Assembly (NCBI GenBank): GCA_011082265.1
Contig: CP049781.1
Location: forward strand, 310,001 to 374,000
Direction of reading: 5' to 3'
Length of the DNA: 64,000 nucleotides
Source: Candidatus Lachnocurva vaginae
Lineage (GTDB): Bacteria > Bacillota > Clostridia > Lachnospirales > Lachnospiraceae
In this document: piece after piece, positions 42,955-52,270 of the stretch
Layout: every line of letters starts with the position of its first letter
Numbering within the stretch: the stretch's first letter is position 1
Made by a program: the position numbers and the translations under genes
The notes under the pieces: model-generated
What the model was told of the DNA's origin: nothing
Seen by the model: only the letters and a program-made list of their open reading frames with translations
The model's database searches: none

Positions 42955-43035
42955 AGTTAGTATTATCAGTGCCGCTAATATTAGGTAAAGGAAAAATTTT
43001 TTAAAAATACATTATATAGAAATGGAGGATAAGTT

Positions 43036-43353
43036 ATGGCAACAAAATTAATTGCACTTTGTGCATGTCCTATGGGACTTGCTCATACCTTTATGGCAGC
43101 AGAGGCTATAGAAAATGAGGCAAAAAAAAGAGGATATGAATACAAAGTAGAAACGCAAGGGTCTGATGGAATTAAAAATCAACTAACTGATTCTGATATC
43201 AAAAATGCGGATATTATAATTCACTGCATTGCGATAACACCGGAAGGAATGGACAGATTTAACGGATACGATGTATATGAAGTGCCTCTTCAAGAAATGA
43301 TAAAAAATGCTACAGGTGTTTTTAATGAAATTGAAGAGGATATGAAATCCTGA
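43036..43353 (+). CDS. PTS fructose-type EIIB subunit
   Basis: The 105 residues begin MATKLIALCACPMGLAHTFM with the phosphorylated Cys11, as in fructose-family EIIB. It transfers phosphate to the incoming sugar held by EIIC. The gene lies 19 bases before EIIC. Confidence 0.94.
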   Translation: MATKLIALCACPMGLAHTFMAAEAIENEAKKRGYEYKVETQGSDGIKNQLTDSDIKNADIIIHCIAITPEGMDRFNGYDVYEVPLQEMIKNATGVFNEIEEDMKS

Positions 43354-43372
43354 TTTAGAAAGGGGGATAAAC

Positions 43373-44599
43373 ATGGCTATTAAAAAGAAAAGAATAGGTG
43401 CAGATAGCGAAGCAATTCAAAAGAGTACTACAATGCAAAATTCAGGATCAGGTATTTTTGCAGAATTTAGTAAGCACATAATGACAGGAATATCATACAT
43501 GATACCTGTACTTATTATGGGAGGTCTTATAGGTGCGTTTTCTCAAATAATTCCTTATGTTATTTTAAAAATAAGTCCTGATGTAGGAATTACTGATGCA
43601 ATGGCAAGCGGTAAATTTACCGGAATGAATTATTCACTTCTTTATCTTGCCTATTTAATGTCAAGTTTTGGATTTACACTATTTTCTTTTGCAATTCCTA
43701 TATTTGCAGCATTTACAGCAAATTCAATAGGAGGAAAAGCGGCACTTATAAGTGGATTTATAGGAGGCTATCTTGCAAATAAGCCGATAGAAACAATTTC
43801 CATTGTAAAAGGTAGTGCAGAAAAAGTTCAAAGAGTTCCGTCAGGTTTTTTAGGTGCGTTAATTATAGCCTTTGTAATGGGATATATTGTAAAATGGCTT
43901 AATTCTCACATAAAATTCGGTAAAAACTGGATGGCATTTAAGACAACATTTTTAGTACCGTTACTATCCGCTCTTATAACAATGATTTTGATGATATTTG
44001 TAATTACTCCTTTTGGAGGATTTATAAATGAACTTATTAAGAGTGGATTGCAAGCGGCAGGGAAATCGGGAACGATAGGATATTCAATTATTCTTTCAGC
44101 GGCAACGGCGTTCGATTTGGGTGGACCTGTAAATAAAGCGGCAGGCTTTGTTGCTTTAGGATTTACTACGGAAAAGGTACTTCCTATAACAGCAAGAACT
44201 ATTGCTATAGTTACACCGTCATTCGGTCTAGGATTATCAGCAATTATAGACAAATATGTAGTTGGAAGAAGAGTTTATGGAAAGGAGTTTCAGGAAGCAG
44301 GGAAAACCGCTATATTTTTAGGATTTATGGGAATAAGTGAAGGCTCTATACCTTTTGCTCTTGAAAATCCTAAATTTGTTATTCCTTTATATGTAGTAGG
44401 TTCTGTAATAGGATCTTTAACAGGTGTTTCATTAGGAGCTGTACAATGGTTCCCGGAATCGGCAATTTGGGCATGGCCACTTATTACGAATAAGATTTCT
44501 TATATAATAGGACTTATTGTGGGATCTTTAATAATTGCAATCGGAAATATTCTTTATAGAAATAAACAAATTAAAAATGGAAAGTTATCTATACTTTAA
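43373..44599 (+). CDS. PTS fructose-type EIIC permease
   Basis: The 408 residues form a polytopic membrane permease with about eight to nine segments (for example ISYMIPVLIMGGLIGAFSQI near 38-57). It has the fructose-family motifs GGLIGAF, FISEGSIPFA-like GISEGSIPFAL near 322, and DLGGPVNKAA near 245. With the EIIA and EIIB genes it forms a complete PTS. The adjacent GH38 enzyme suggests a mannosyl-glycerate-type substrate, as in E. coli mngAB, but this is inference. Confidence 0.92.
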   Translation: MAIKKKRIGADSEAIQKSTTMQNSGSGIFAEFSKHIMTGISYMIPVLIMGGLIGAFSQIIPYVILKISPDVGITDAMASGKFTGMNYSLLYLAYLMSSFGFTLFSFAIPIFAAFTANSIGGKAALISGFIGGYLANKPIETISIVKGSAEKVQRVPSGFLGALIIAFVMGYIVKWLNSHIKFGKNWMAFKTTFLVPLLSALITMILMIFVITPFGGFINELIKSGLQAAGKSGTIGYSIILSAATAFDLGGPVNKAAGFVALGFTTEKVLPITARTIAIVTPSFGLGLSAIIDKYVVGRRVYGKEFQEAGKTAIFLGFMGISEGSIPFALENPKFVIPLYVVGSVIGSLTGVSLGAVQWFPESAIWAWPLITNKISYIIGLIVGSLIIAIGNILYRNKQIKNGKLSIL

Positions 44600-44624
44600 T
44601 ACACCTTATTAAATTTTATAAAAT

Positions 44625-44654
44625 AAAAAACTCACTATTGTGAGTTTTTTATTT
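44625..44654 (+). terminator. Terminator after the EIIC gene
   Basis: The stem AACTCAC/GTGAGTT with loop TATT is flanked by A- and T-runs 30 bases past the stop. It lies before the mannosidase gene, so that gene may be read partly by read-through or have its own promoter. Confidence 0.87.
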
Positions 44655-44766
44655 TAAAGCTAAATATTATAAAAGATAATTAAAAGATATATATTGGCTA
44701 AAAAATAATTTATTGATGATGGAAAATTGATTAGAGCTGTTGTTATCTATTTGAACGGAGACTGTT

Positions 44767-47478
44767 ATGGAAATAAATATTATTATGCATACGCATTGGG
44801 ATAGAGAATGGTATTTTTCACATTTAAAATCAAGGGTATATTCTTTAAATACATTTGATGAGATTATTAGGGTGATGGAAGAAAATCAGAATATTAATAG
44901 TTTTCTTATGGACGGTCAAACATCAATTATAGAAGAGTATCTTGCAATGCATCCAAATATGGAAGAACGTCTAAAAAAATTGATTAAAAATAAAAGAATT
45001 TTTACGGGACCTTGGTTTTCACAGACAGATACTCTCATAATTTCAGCAGAAAATATTGTAAGAAATTTACTTTATGGAACAAATTATGCAAAAAGAATGG
45101 GACATTCAATGGAAATAGGATATCTGCCGGATTCATTCGGTATGAGTGAACAAATGCCTCAATTTTATAATGGATTTGATATGAAATATGCTATGTTCAG
45201 ACGAGGAATCAGTGATGATATGACAAAAGATAGAGAATTCTATTGGGAAAGCTTAGACGGTTCTAAGATATTTACTCACAATATATATCACTATGGTTCT
45301 ATGGCTTATCCTCCGGAAGATGAAAAAGGGATTAAGGAATTTATAAAAGATCGAATTTCTTTACTTTCTTCTAATTCAAAAACTGGAATTATCGTGTTAT
45401 TTAACGGTGAAGATCAAAAACCTATAAGAAAAAATATAGTAGATATTGTATCTAAAATGAATAAGGTAATGCCGGATGTAAAAACGATTTTAATATCTCC
45501 GGAAGAGCTTATGAAAAAATTAAAAAATTCCGAATATAATTTTTCAACGCAAAAAGGAGAAATGACTTCCGGGCAGCACAGCAGGTCGCATAAGAGTATT
45601 TTCTCAACTAGAGCCGATTTAAAATCTAAAAATAACAGGTTGGATAATTTTCTAATTAACATTTTGGAACCTGTGCTTAGTATTTCGCATATTTTGGGCT
45701 TTAATTATGAAAAAAACAGCATGGATTATTTATGGAAAAAGATGCTTGAAAATTCTGCACATGATTCAATAGGAAATTGTAATTCTGATAGCACAAACAG
45801 ATTTATAGAACAACGTTATAACGAAGTAGAAGAGTATGGCAGGAACCTTTTAGAAATGAAATTAAGACAAATCAGCATGAATATTGATTGCGATAACATA
45901 TTTAATTTTCAAATATATAATTTACTTCCATATCGTAGAGGTGGCTTTATAACAATAGATGTATTTTTGCCGGGAGACAATGTAAAGATAGTAGATTCAG
46001 ATAATAATGAGTACGATTTTATTATAAACACTATAAAAGACGTTACTGATAGAATATATAAGCTTTCTGTACGAGAAACGGGAGTTGGAGGCAATATAAA
46101 TCCACTATGGTTAACTGAAAAAAAGAATATTTTTTTAGCAAATATTACGATTAGATTGGAAGACATTTTACCATTTGGATATACTACTTTTTCGGTTGTG
46201 GAAAAGGAAAATGGTAAATTTTTGTCGGATGCTCATGGAAATAATCAATTGCTTTCCGGCAGGAATGATGTTTATTATGATAATCACCATGAAGAATTTT
46301 TTGAAATAAAAAATCAATTTTATGATATTTATGTAAAAAATGGCATTATAAACTGCTTAGATAAGAAATCGGGGAAATTGTATAAAAATTTTATCTCAAT
46401 CGAAGAAGATGGAGATGAAGGAGATTCTTATAATTATTCAACTCCTACGTGCAATAGAATATATTCAAAAATAGAAAAATTAAAAATACAAAAAGTTGAA
46501 AATAAATTTTACAGCAAACTAATAGTTCAAGGGATAATAAAAATCCCGTCAACTCCGGAACAAAGACAAAAAGATATTACGGATTCAAATATAAATGTAA
46601 AATTGAATATTTGCCTTAATAAGGAAGATGATGTTATTGAGCTAAAGAGTGATATATTGAATAAAGACAGCTTTCACAGAGTAAGATTGATTGTAAAAAC
46701 CGGCATAGAATCTGAACATTCTGTAGCAGATCAGCAATTCGGAACGATTTATAGAAACACAACTATAGATTCACATAATTGGAAAGAAAGAGGATTTAAT
46801 GAAAAACCTATAACAGTTGAGCCTATGATGTCGTATTGTGCATTAAGGAATAATAATAGTACAGTACAGGTAATCACAAAAAATGTAAAAGAGTATCAGG
46901 CCATAGGAGATAAATTGGATAGTCTTGCTCTAACATTGTACAGAGCCAACAGTTATCTTGGAAGAGAAAATTTAAATGACAGACCCGGGCGAGAATCGGG
47001 AAACAAATCGGAAACATATGATACAAGATTTACAAATAAGATAATTAAGTCTACGCATTTTATAAAAATCTATGATAAATGTGCGTCTGATTATGAGTTA
47101 GCATATTTATCAAGAGAGATAAGAACTCCATTTATTATGTACCAAGGAAGTGAATTTAAAAATAATACGGATTTCCTCCTTATGAGTGTACCAAAAGAAA
47201 AAAGGCTTCCTCAAAAATTAAGCCTATTTGAGGTTGAAGGAGACTATATTTTGTCTACATTCAAGAAAGCGGAAATAGGAGATGACATTATAATTCGTAT
47301 ATTTAATGCGGAAAGAGAAAAATGTATAGACGGGAACATACATTTATATGATTTACTTAAGGGAAAGCATATTTCGGAAGTAAAAATGAATGAGGAAACA
47401 ATAGTAAAAAAAGAAATAACTACCATAGAAGCTAAGCCTAATCAGGCAAAAACTTTCAGGGTATGTCTAAGCCGGTAA
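44767..47478 (+). CDS. mngB: GH38 alpha-mannosidase, MngB-like
   Basis: The 903 residues match glycoside hydrolase family 38: zinc-binding HTHWDREW at residues 8-15, SQTDTLI, and the catalytic Asp122 in GYLPDSFGMSEQMPQ, with NSAHDSIGNCNSD as another zinc site. The E. coli MngB enzyme hydrolyses mannosyl-glycerate-6-phosphate made by its PTS. The neighbouring fructose-type PTS supports a similar role here, an intracellular hydrolase of an imported phosphorylated mannoside. No signal peptide is present. Confidence 0.93.
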   Translation: MEINIIMHTHWDREWYFSHLKSRVYSLNTFDEIIRVMEENQNINSFLMDGQTSIIEEYLAMHPNMEERLKKLIKNKRIFTGPWFSQTDTLIISAENIVRNLLYGTNYAKRMGHSMEIGYLPDSFGMSEQMPQFYNGFDMKYAMFRRGISDDMTKDREFYWESLDGSKIFTHNIYHYGSMAYPPEDEKGIKEFIKDRISLLSSNSKTGIIVLFNGEDQKPIRKNIVDIVSKMNKVMPDVKTILISPEELMKKLKNSEYNFSTQKGEMTSGQHSRSHKSIFSTRADLKSKNNRLDNFLINILEPVLSISHILGFNYEKNSMDYLWKKMLENSAHDSIGNCNSDSTNRFIEQRYNEVEEYGRNLLEMKLRQISMNIDCDNIFNFQIYNLLPYRRGGFITIDVFLPGDNVKIVDSDNNEYDFIINTIKDVTDRIYKLSVRETGVGGNINPLWLTEKKNIFLANITIRLEDILPFGYTTFSVVEKENGKFLSDAHGNNQLLSGRNDVYYDNHHEEFFEIKNQFYDIYVKNGIINCLDKKSGKLYKNFISIEEDGDEGDSYNYSTPTCNRIYSKIEKLKIQKVENKFYSKLIVQGIIKIPSTPEQRQKDITDSNINVKLNICLNKEDDVIELKSDILNKDSFHRVRLIVKTGIESEHSVADQQFGTIYRNTTIDSHNWKERGFNEKPITVEPMMSYCALRNNNSTVQVITKNVKEYQAIGDKLDSLALTLYRANSYLGRENLNDRPGRESGNKSETYDTRFTNKIIKSTHFIKIYDKCASDYELAYLSREIRTPFIMYQGSEFKNNTDFLLMSVPKEKRLPQKLSLFEVEGDYILSTFKKAEIGDDIIIRIFNAEREKCIDGNIHLYDLLKGKHISEVKMNEETIVKKEITTIEAKPNQAKTFRVCLSR

Positions 47479-47535
47479 GACGTATATAACAAGTTTTATA
47501 TTAGTGTGTTCATACAACATAATATATGATATAAT

Positions 47536-47576
47536 AGCCCCATAATATAATTGCAATAAATTATACTTGTGGGGCT
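47536..47576 (+). terminator. Stem-loop between the mannosidase and the ABC exporter
   Basis: AGCCCCA (47536-47542) pairs with TGGGGCT (47570-47576) across a 27-nt AT-rich loop, followed by TAAATTTTATAAA. It may be a terminator for mngB. A TATAAT directly before it (47530-47535) could also be a promoter box. Confidence 0.45.
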
Positions 47577-47645
47577 TAAATTTTATAAAAATATAAGGCA
47601 GTTAAGATGTTTTTAGTCAATATAGTATGAAAAAGAGAGGGACTT

Positions 47646-48410
47646 ATGATTGAATTTAAGGACGTAACGAAAATCTATTCAAAAGGGAAAAAGGCAGTAG
47701 ACAATCTATCAATGACGATAAACGAAGGCGAGATATTCGGGCTTTTGGGTCCAAATGGTGCGGGAAAATCTACGACAATTAAAATGCTTGTTGGAATTTT
47801 GGATAAGACTTCCGGAGAAATAACTGTAAATGGGATGGATATTGTAAAGGATTCATTCGAAATAAAAAGGATTACAAGTTATGTTCCGGATAACCCTGAT
47901 ATATATACGAAGATGACAGGTATAGCATATCTTAATTTTATTGCTGACATATATGAAGTGCCGGAAGATGTGAGAGAAGAGAGAATTAAGTATTATAATG
48001 AAAAGCTCGAATTGGGAGATGCAATATATTCTGTAATCGAGAGCTATTCACATGGTATGAGGCAGAAGCTCGTTTTAATCGGAGCTTTTCTAATGGAACC
48101 TAAGGTTATCATTTTGGATGAACCCATGGTCGGACTTGACGTTAAAACATCTTTCAACTTAAAGAAAATGTTAAGAGAATATGCAGATAGCGGCAAAATT
48201 GTTATTTTCTCGACTCACGTTATGGAGGTTGCAGAGAAGCTTTGTGATAGAGTTGCAATAATAAATAAAGGGAAATTAGCATATTTAGGAAATATTAAAG
48301 ATTTGCAGGAAGGAAACTACAAGAACGAAGACCTTGAGAAGATATTCCTTGAAATCACGGACAATAGAGAAGCAGATAATATTGAAATCACGGACAATAG
48401 AAGCAGATAG
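47646..48410 (+). CDS. ABC transporter ATP-binding protein
   Basis: The 254 residues show Walker A GPNGAGKST near residue 38, signature SHGMRQKLVLIGA (a relaxed LSGGQ form), Walker B VIILDEP, and a switch His in IVIFSTHVMEVAE. It pairs with the membrane protein at 48557. The last ~20 residues lie inside a tandem repeat (EITDNR), which also extends past the stop, so the C-terminus is probably a recent extension. Confidence 0.92.
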   Translation: MIEFKDVTKIYSKGKKAVDNLSMTINEGEIFGLLGPNGAGKSTTIKMLVGILDKTSGEITVNGMDIVKDSFEIKRITSYVPDNPDIYTKMTGIAYLNFIADIYEVPEDVREERIKYYNEKLELGDAIYSVIESYSHGMRQKLVLIGAFLMEPKVIILDEPMVGLDVKTSFNLKKMLREYADSGKIVIFSTHVMEVAEKLCDRVAIINKGKLAYLGNIKDLQEGNYKNEDLEKIFLEITDNREADNIEITDNRSR

Positions 48411-48530
48411 CTTAAAATTACGAACATAGAAGCAGATAGCTTGAAATCACGAACATAGAAGCAGATAGCTTAAAATTACGAACATAGAAGCAGATAGCTT
48501 GAAATCATGAACATAGAAGCAGATAAACTT
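48349..48530 (+). repeat. 29-33 nt tandem repeat across the ABC ATPase stop
   Basis: Six units sharing the core ATAGAAGCAGATA run from the last codons of the ATPase to about 48530, nearly up to the next ribosome site. The first two are coding and the rest are not. Units alternate GAAATCACG and AAAATTACG, so pairs of units were probably duplicated. Confidence 0.93.
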
Positions 48531-48556
48531 AAATCTTAAAAATAGAGGAAAAATTT

Positions 48557-50326
48557 ATGGATCTAAAGAAAGAAAATAGTAATAATAAGCCGAAGTCAAA
48601 GCTTTGGATTTTAGTAAGATACTTCGTTGGGATAGATTTTTATGCATTTTTAACGTTGGCTCCTAACTTTAAGAAAAAACAAGGTAAGAAAATTAAGGTA
48701 AATAGAGGGAAAAAATCGCAAGGAATAATGGCTTTAATAGCAGTTATATATTTGGCTGTTTTGCTTGTGCCGATGGGAATATCATTTGTTAAAGCAATAT
48801 ATTCATTGCCTACGATTGCAAAATCCGTTTTTTCATTTATGTGCGTTATGATATTTATAAGTATGTTTGTACTAACGCTTTCGCAGGCGTACAGCTTCAT
48901 TGAAAAAAGTGAAGAAAGCGAATATCTTTTATCGCTACCTTTAAATGGAGCTGATATTATAAAAGCACGTATTATAGCTTTAGGGCTTGCATTTTTGGGA
49001 TTTATGGATCTGTACTTTCTTTTGGTTATAGATGTGTCAAGAATACAGCTTCATCATAGTATTTTATCTATAATATTTTCAGATATTGCATTCATTCTGC
49101 TTTCAGCTGAAGCGGTATTGCTTGCTTCAATATTGGTGCTTCTTATAGGAAAACTTATAAAAACGAGCAAAGTTTTTAAGAGATTTTCTAAAATTATTTA
49201 TCTGGCATTTTCAGTATTATTTATGCTTTTATACTTTTTCTTTGTGTTTAACGCATCGACAAGTAACCAAGGTAAAAATGTTTCCATATCGGTAAATTAT
49301 GCGACTGTAATGGGAGATGCGGACAAATATGTATCTATACCATTTTTCTTTATTGGCTGGGCAAAAAATCTCTTTCTTGATGTAAGCATAGGAAAACAGC
49401 TTGTGTCGATTCTTATAGGAATTATATCTGTAACTATTATGTATTTTATAGTAAATCATCTTGCTGAAAAGAATTATATCGGTATCTTAAGAAGTCAAAC
49501 AGCTTCAGAAGGAGAAAATAGGAAGACGATTATAAAAAGAAAAAATGTAGGGTTAAAATCTAAAAAGAGGGGTCATTTTAGACTCATATTTATGAAAGAA
49601 CTTAAAAATATTTATTCGGATCCGACTTATATACTACAGATTTTCCCTATGGATATCTTGATGGTAATAGTTGTAATCTTTATGATAATGACTATGAAAG
49701 AACATTCAAAGGATATAAGAGTAGTTTTACCTGCAATCTTAAATGCTTTTTCAACATCTAAAAAGCTTGCCATATTTTTTGGAATAGGCTGTGCAATGGG
49801 ACTTCTGTCAGGAATTGGATCTATCGTTACAAGTAGCATTTCAAGAGAAGGAAAAGCATTTTGGATAATGGCAGTTTCGCCTATAAAAATTACGACTCAG
49901 CTTTTAGCGAGAATACTAGCATGTCAAGTATCTCATTTAGCTGTATATGTAGTGCTTTTAGTGGCTACTCTTTTCGTGTATGTGCTTAATCCTATATATT
50001 ATGTAGTTCTTATTTTAGGAAGCACAATTACTTTAATAGGATCTGCAGCACTATCTATGATGTTTGGACTTATAAAGCCAAACTTTGATTGGAAATCTTC
50101 AAAAGAAGCGGTAAATGGTGGAGCCGGAGGACTATTCGCTTTCCTAGGCGTATTTATAATATATGGTTTATTTGCACTTTTAGGAGCTATTATATATTGG
50201 GGAAGTAAGTACAATATCGATATGCAATATCTAATCTATGCTGATTTTGGAGTTCTTTTGCTGATTTCGATAGGGATATTTGTAGTGGATTATTACTTGT
50301 ATAGAAGAGTGATTCACAATTTATAA
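48557..50326 (+). CDS. ABC exporter permease
   Basis: The 589 residues form a large polytopic membrane protein with about ten to twelve segments in several clusters (e.g. ~57-79, 89-111, 134-150, 161-190, 200-225, and more after ~350). It has no peptidase or substrate-binding domain. It belongs to the class of putative ABC exporter permeases common next to a single ATPase in Clostridia. The exported substrate is unknown. Confidence 0.85.
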   Translation: MDLKKENSNNKPKSKLWILVRYFVGIDFYAFLTLAPNFKKKQGKKIKVNRGKKSQGIMALIAVIYLAVLLVPMGISFVKAIYSLPTIAKSVFSFMCVMIFISMFVLTLSQAYSFIEKSEESEYLLSLPLNGADIIKARIIALGLAFLGFMDLYFLLVIDVSRIQLHHSILSIIFSDIAFILLSAEAVLLASILVLLIGKLIKTSKVFKRFSKIIYLAFSVLFMLLYFFFVFNASTSNQGKNVSISVNYATVMGDADKYVSIPFFFIGWAKNLFLDVSIGKQLVSILIGIISVTIMYFIVNHLAEKNYIGILRSQTASEGENRKTIIKRKNVGLKSKKRGHFRLIFMKELKNIYSDPTYILQIFPMDILMVIVVIFMIMTMKEHSKDIRVVLPAILNAFSTSKKLAIFFGIGCAMGLLSGIGSIVTSSISREGKAFWIMAVSPIKITTQLLARILACQVSHLAVYVVLLVATLFVYVLNPIYYVVLILGSTITLIGSAALSMMFGLIKPNFDWKSSKEAVNGGAGGLFAFLGVFIIYGLFALLGAIIYWGSKYNIDMQYLIYADFGVLLLISIGIFVVDYYLYRRVIHNL

Positions 50327-50402
50327 AATAATGATTATCGAAGAGCTTCATTTGAAATATGTATGCAGAAAAAATTATAAAAAAATTTTGAAATTTTGAT
50401 TA

Positions 50403-50430
50403 TTGTTTTTATAGTTCTTTCCGATATAAT
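50403..50430 (+). promoter_or_regulatory. Flagellin promoter region
   Basis: TTGTTT (50403-50408) and TATAAT (50425-50430) with a 16-base spacer form a sigma-A-type promoter. The same site reads CCGATATA, which is like the -10 of flagellar sigma factor (sigma-D/28) promoters, but a TAAA -35 at the right distance is not clear. Confidence 0.5.
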
Positions 50431-50481
50431 GAGTATAAGATGTGAATCCTGAGTTTATATCTTAGAGCGAAAATTTTGTAC

Positions 50482-50505
50482 CCTTGCTCAAGGGATTAAG
50501 CAAGG
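50482..50505 (+). promoter_or_regulatory. Leader hairpin before the flagellin ribosome site
   Basis: CCTTGCT (50482-50488) pairs with AGCAAGG (50499-50505), with the loop CAAGGGATTA showing GGGA. A competing pairing CCCTTG/CAAGGG (50481-50494) is also possible. The ribosome site AAGGAGG follows 8 bases later. A GGA in a hairpin loop next to a GGA in the ribosome site is the pattern CsrA uses on B. subtilis hag. Confidence 0.5.
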
Positions 50506-50527
50506 AAAAATCAAGGAGGAAAATACT

Positions 50528-52093
50528 ATGGCAATGGTAGTACAGCACAACATGCAGGCTATGAACTCAAATAGAGTTTTAGGCGGAACGACTTTAGCAC
50601 AAGCTAAGTCAACAGAGAAACTTTCATCAGGCTTTAGAATTAATAGAGCAGCAGATGATGCAGCAGGTCTTACAATTAGTGAAAAGATGAGAAAGCAGAT
50701 TAAAGGCTTAAATCGTGCATCAAAGAATGCACAGGATGGTATATCTGCAGTTCAGACAGCAGAAGGAGCACTTACAGAAGTACACTCCATGCTTCAAAGA
50801 ATGAATGAACTTTCAACTCAGGCAGCAAACGGAACGAATAGTAAATCTGATAGAGATGCTATCCAGTCAGAAATCGGACAGCTTACAACAGAAATCGACC
50901 GTGTAGCTGAAACAACAAAGTTCAATGAAACTTATCTTTTAAAGGGTGATTCAACAACACAGACAACGAAGACAATCAACCTACCGGCACATGATGCAGG
51001 ACTTAAGGGAGAACTTACAGATAATGGTAATGGAACTGCTACATTTAAAATGAAAGAACTTAACGCTGGCGATAAGGTTATGATTGGCGGGAAAGAGTAT
51101 ACTATTGGAGCTAAGAATGCTGCAGAAGTAATAAAAGAAGCAGCACACGCTGCAAATGGAGATGATACCAAAGATACTTTTCAAAAAGGAGCAAAAGCTA
51201 CTATTAATGGTGTAGAGTGTGAGTATCATGATAATAATGAGAAGTGCAAAAAGACAACGGCAGGAGATACAGCAATTGAGGCAGGCTGGTATAGAGTAGA
51301 CCAATTTCCTAAGGATTTGGCAAATGCATCAGAAGATGAGGTTAAAAAAGCTAAGTATGCTGTTACTGTAGATGAACACTTTAAAGGAACATTTGTTGCT
51401 GGTGGAAAAGATATTAAATTTACACCTATTAAAGATGACGGTGCAAATAAAATCGGAAAAGCTAATGACGGAGTAGATGATAATGATACATCACTTATCA
51501 CAGCAGATCACGCTTATGAACTTGTAGCAAAAGAACTTAAGCAAGCTAATTCTATAGGTGATACGGGAAATACAGCACTTGTAGGAATAAAGAAAGGCAA
51601 TGATGGTAAAGTTGCAACTTTAGCAACAAACGAAAAGTATAACCATAAATTTGAAATTCAAGTAGGTTCGGCAAAAGTCCCTCAAACCCTTTCCTTTAAC
51701 CTCCACGTAGGTTCAGATGCTGACATGACAAATAAGATCAACGTAAATGTTGAAGCTATGACATCAGCATATCTTGGAGTTAAAAATCTTAATGTATCAG
51801 ACGATTCAGGAAATGCTGCAACTTATGCAATTGACTCAATAGGAGATGCTATTTCTAAGGTATCAGCTCAAAGATCATCACTCGGAGCTATTCAGAACAG
51901 ACTTGAGCATACAATCGCTAACTTGGATAACATATCTGAAAACACGACAGCAGCTGAGTCACGTATAAGAGATACAGATATGGCTTCTGAAATGGTTGAA
52001 TACTCAAAGAATAATATTCTTAAGCAGGCAGGTACATCAATGCTTGCACAGGCTAATCAGTCAAGCCAGGGAGTATTGTCACTTCTTCAGTAA
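50528..52093 (+). CDS. hag: Flagellin
   Basis: Filament subunit of the flagellum, exported by the flagellar type III system. The 521 residues have the conserved N-terminal D0/D1 part (VQHNMQAMNSNRVLGGTTLA, then RINRAADDAAGLTISEKMR, LSTQAANG) and the C-terminal D1/D0 part (SRIRDTDMASEMVEYSKNNI, then LAQANQSSQGVLSLLQ). Residues ~150-430 are a variable surface-exposed middle rich in Lys/Asp/Gly. It is longer than the ~270-residue minimal flagellin. An AAGGAGG ribosome site and a strong terminator frame it. The organism should be motile, or recently so. Confidence 0.97.
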   Translation: MAMVVQHNMQAMNSNRVLGGTTLAQAKSTEKLSSGFRINRAADDAAGLTISEKMRKQIKGLNRASKNAQDGISAVQTAEGALTEVHSMLQRMNELSTQAANGTNSKSDRDAIQSEIGQLTTEIDRVAETTKFNETYLLKGDSTTQTTKTINLPAHDAGLKGELTDNGNGTATFKMKELNAGDKVMIGGKEYTIGAKNAAEVIKEAAHAANGDDTKDTFQKGAKATINGVECEYHDNNEKCKKTTAGDTAIEAGWYRVDQFPKDLANASEDEVKKAKYAVTVDEHFKGTFVAGGKDIKFTPIKDDGANKIGKANDGVDDNDTSLITADHAYELVAKELKQANSIGDTGNTALVGIKKGNDGKVATLATNEKYNHKFEIQVGSAKVPQTLSFNLHVGSDADMTNKINVNVEAMTSAYLGVKNLNVSDDSGNAATYAIDSIGDAISKVSAQRSSLGAIQNRLEHTIANLDNISENTTAAESRIRDTDMASEMVEYSKNNILKQAGTSMLAQANQSSQGVLSLLQ

Positions 52094-52136
52094 TTTTTGA
52101 TGATTAATAAATATGCATGTTGTATAAAGCCAAAAC

Positions 52137-52174
52137 AAAGCTCTCTTTCCATAAGGAAAGGGAGCTTTTTATAG
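52137..52174 (+). terminator. Terminator of the flagellin gene
   Basis: A 14-bp stem (AAAGCTCTCTTTCC, loop ATAA, GGAAAGGGAGCTTT, one T-G pair) with a T-run lies 45 bases past the stop. Confidence 0.95.
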
Positions 52175-52270
52175 TTTTATTCAAAACTTAAAAAGTTTTT
52201 TTTATTCTATTGCAAAAATTCAGAAAATATTTAGAATTATATATTATAGATTGAAAAAGGAGGAGAATCT

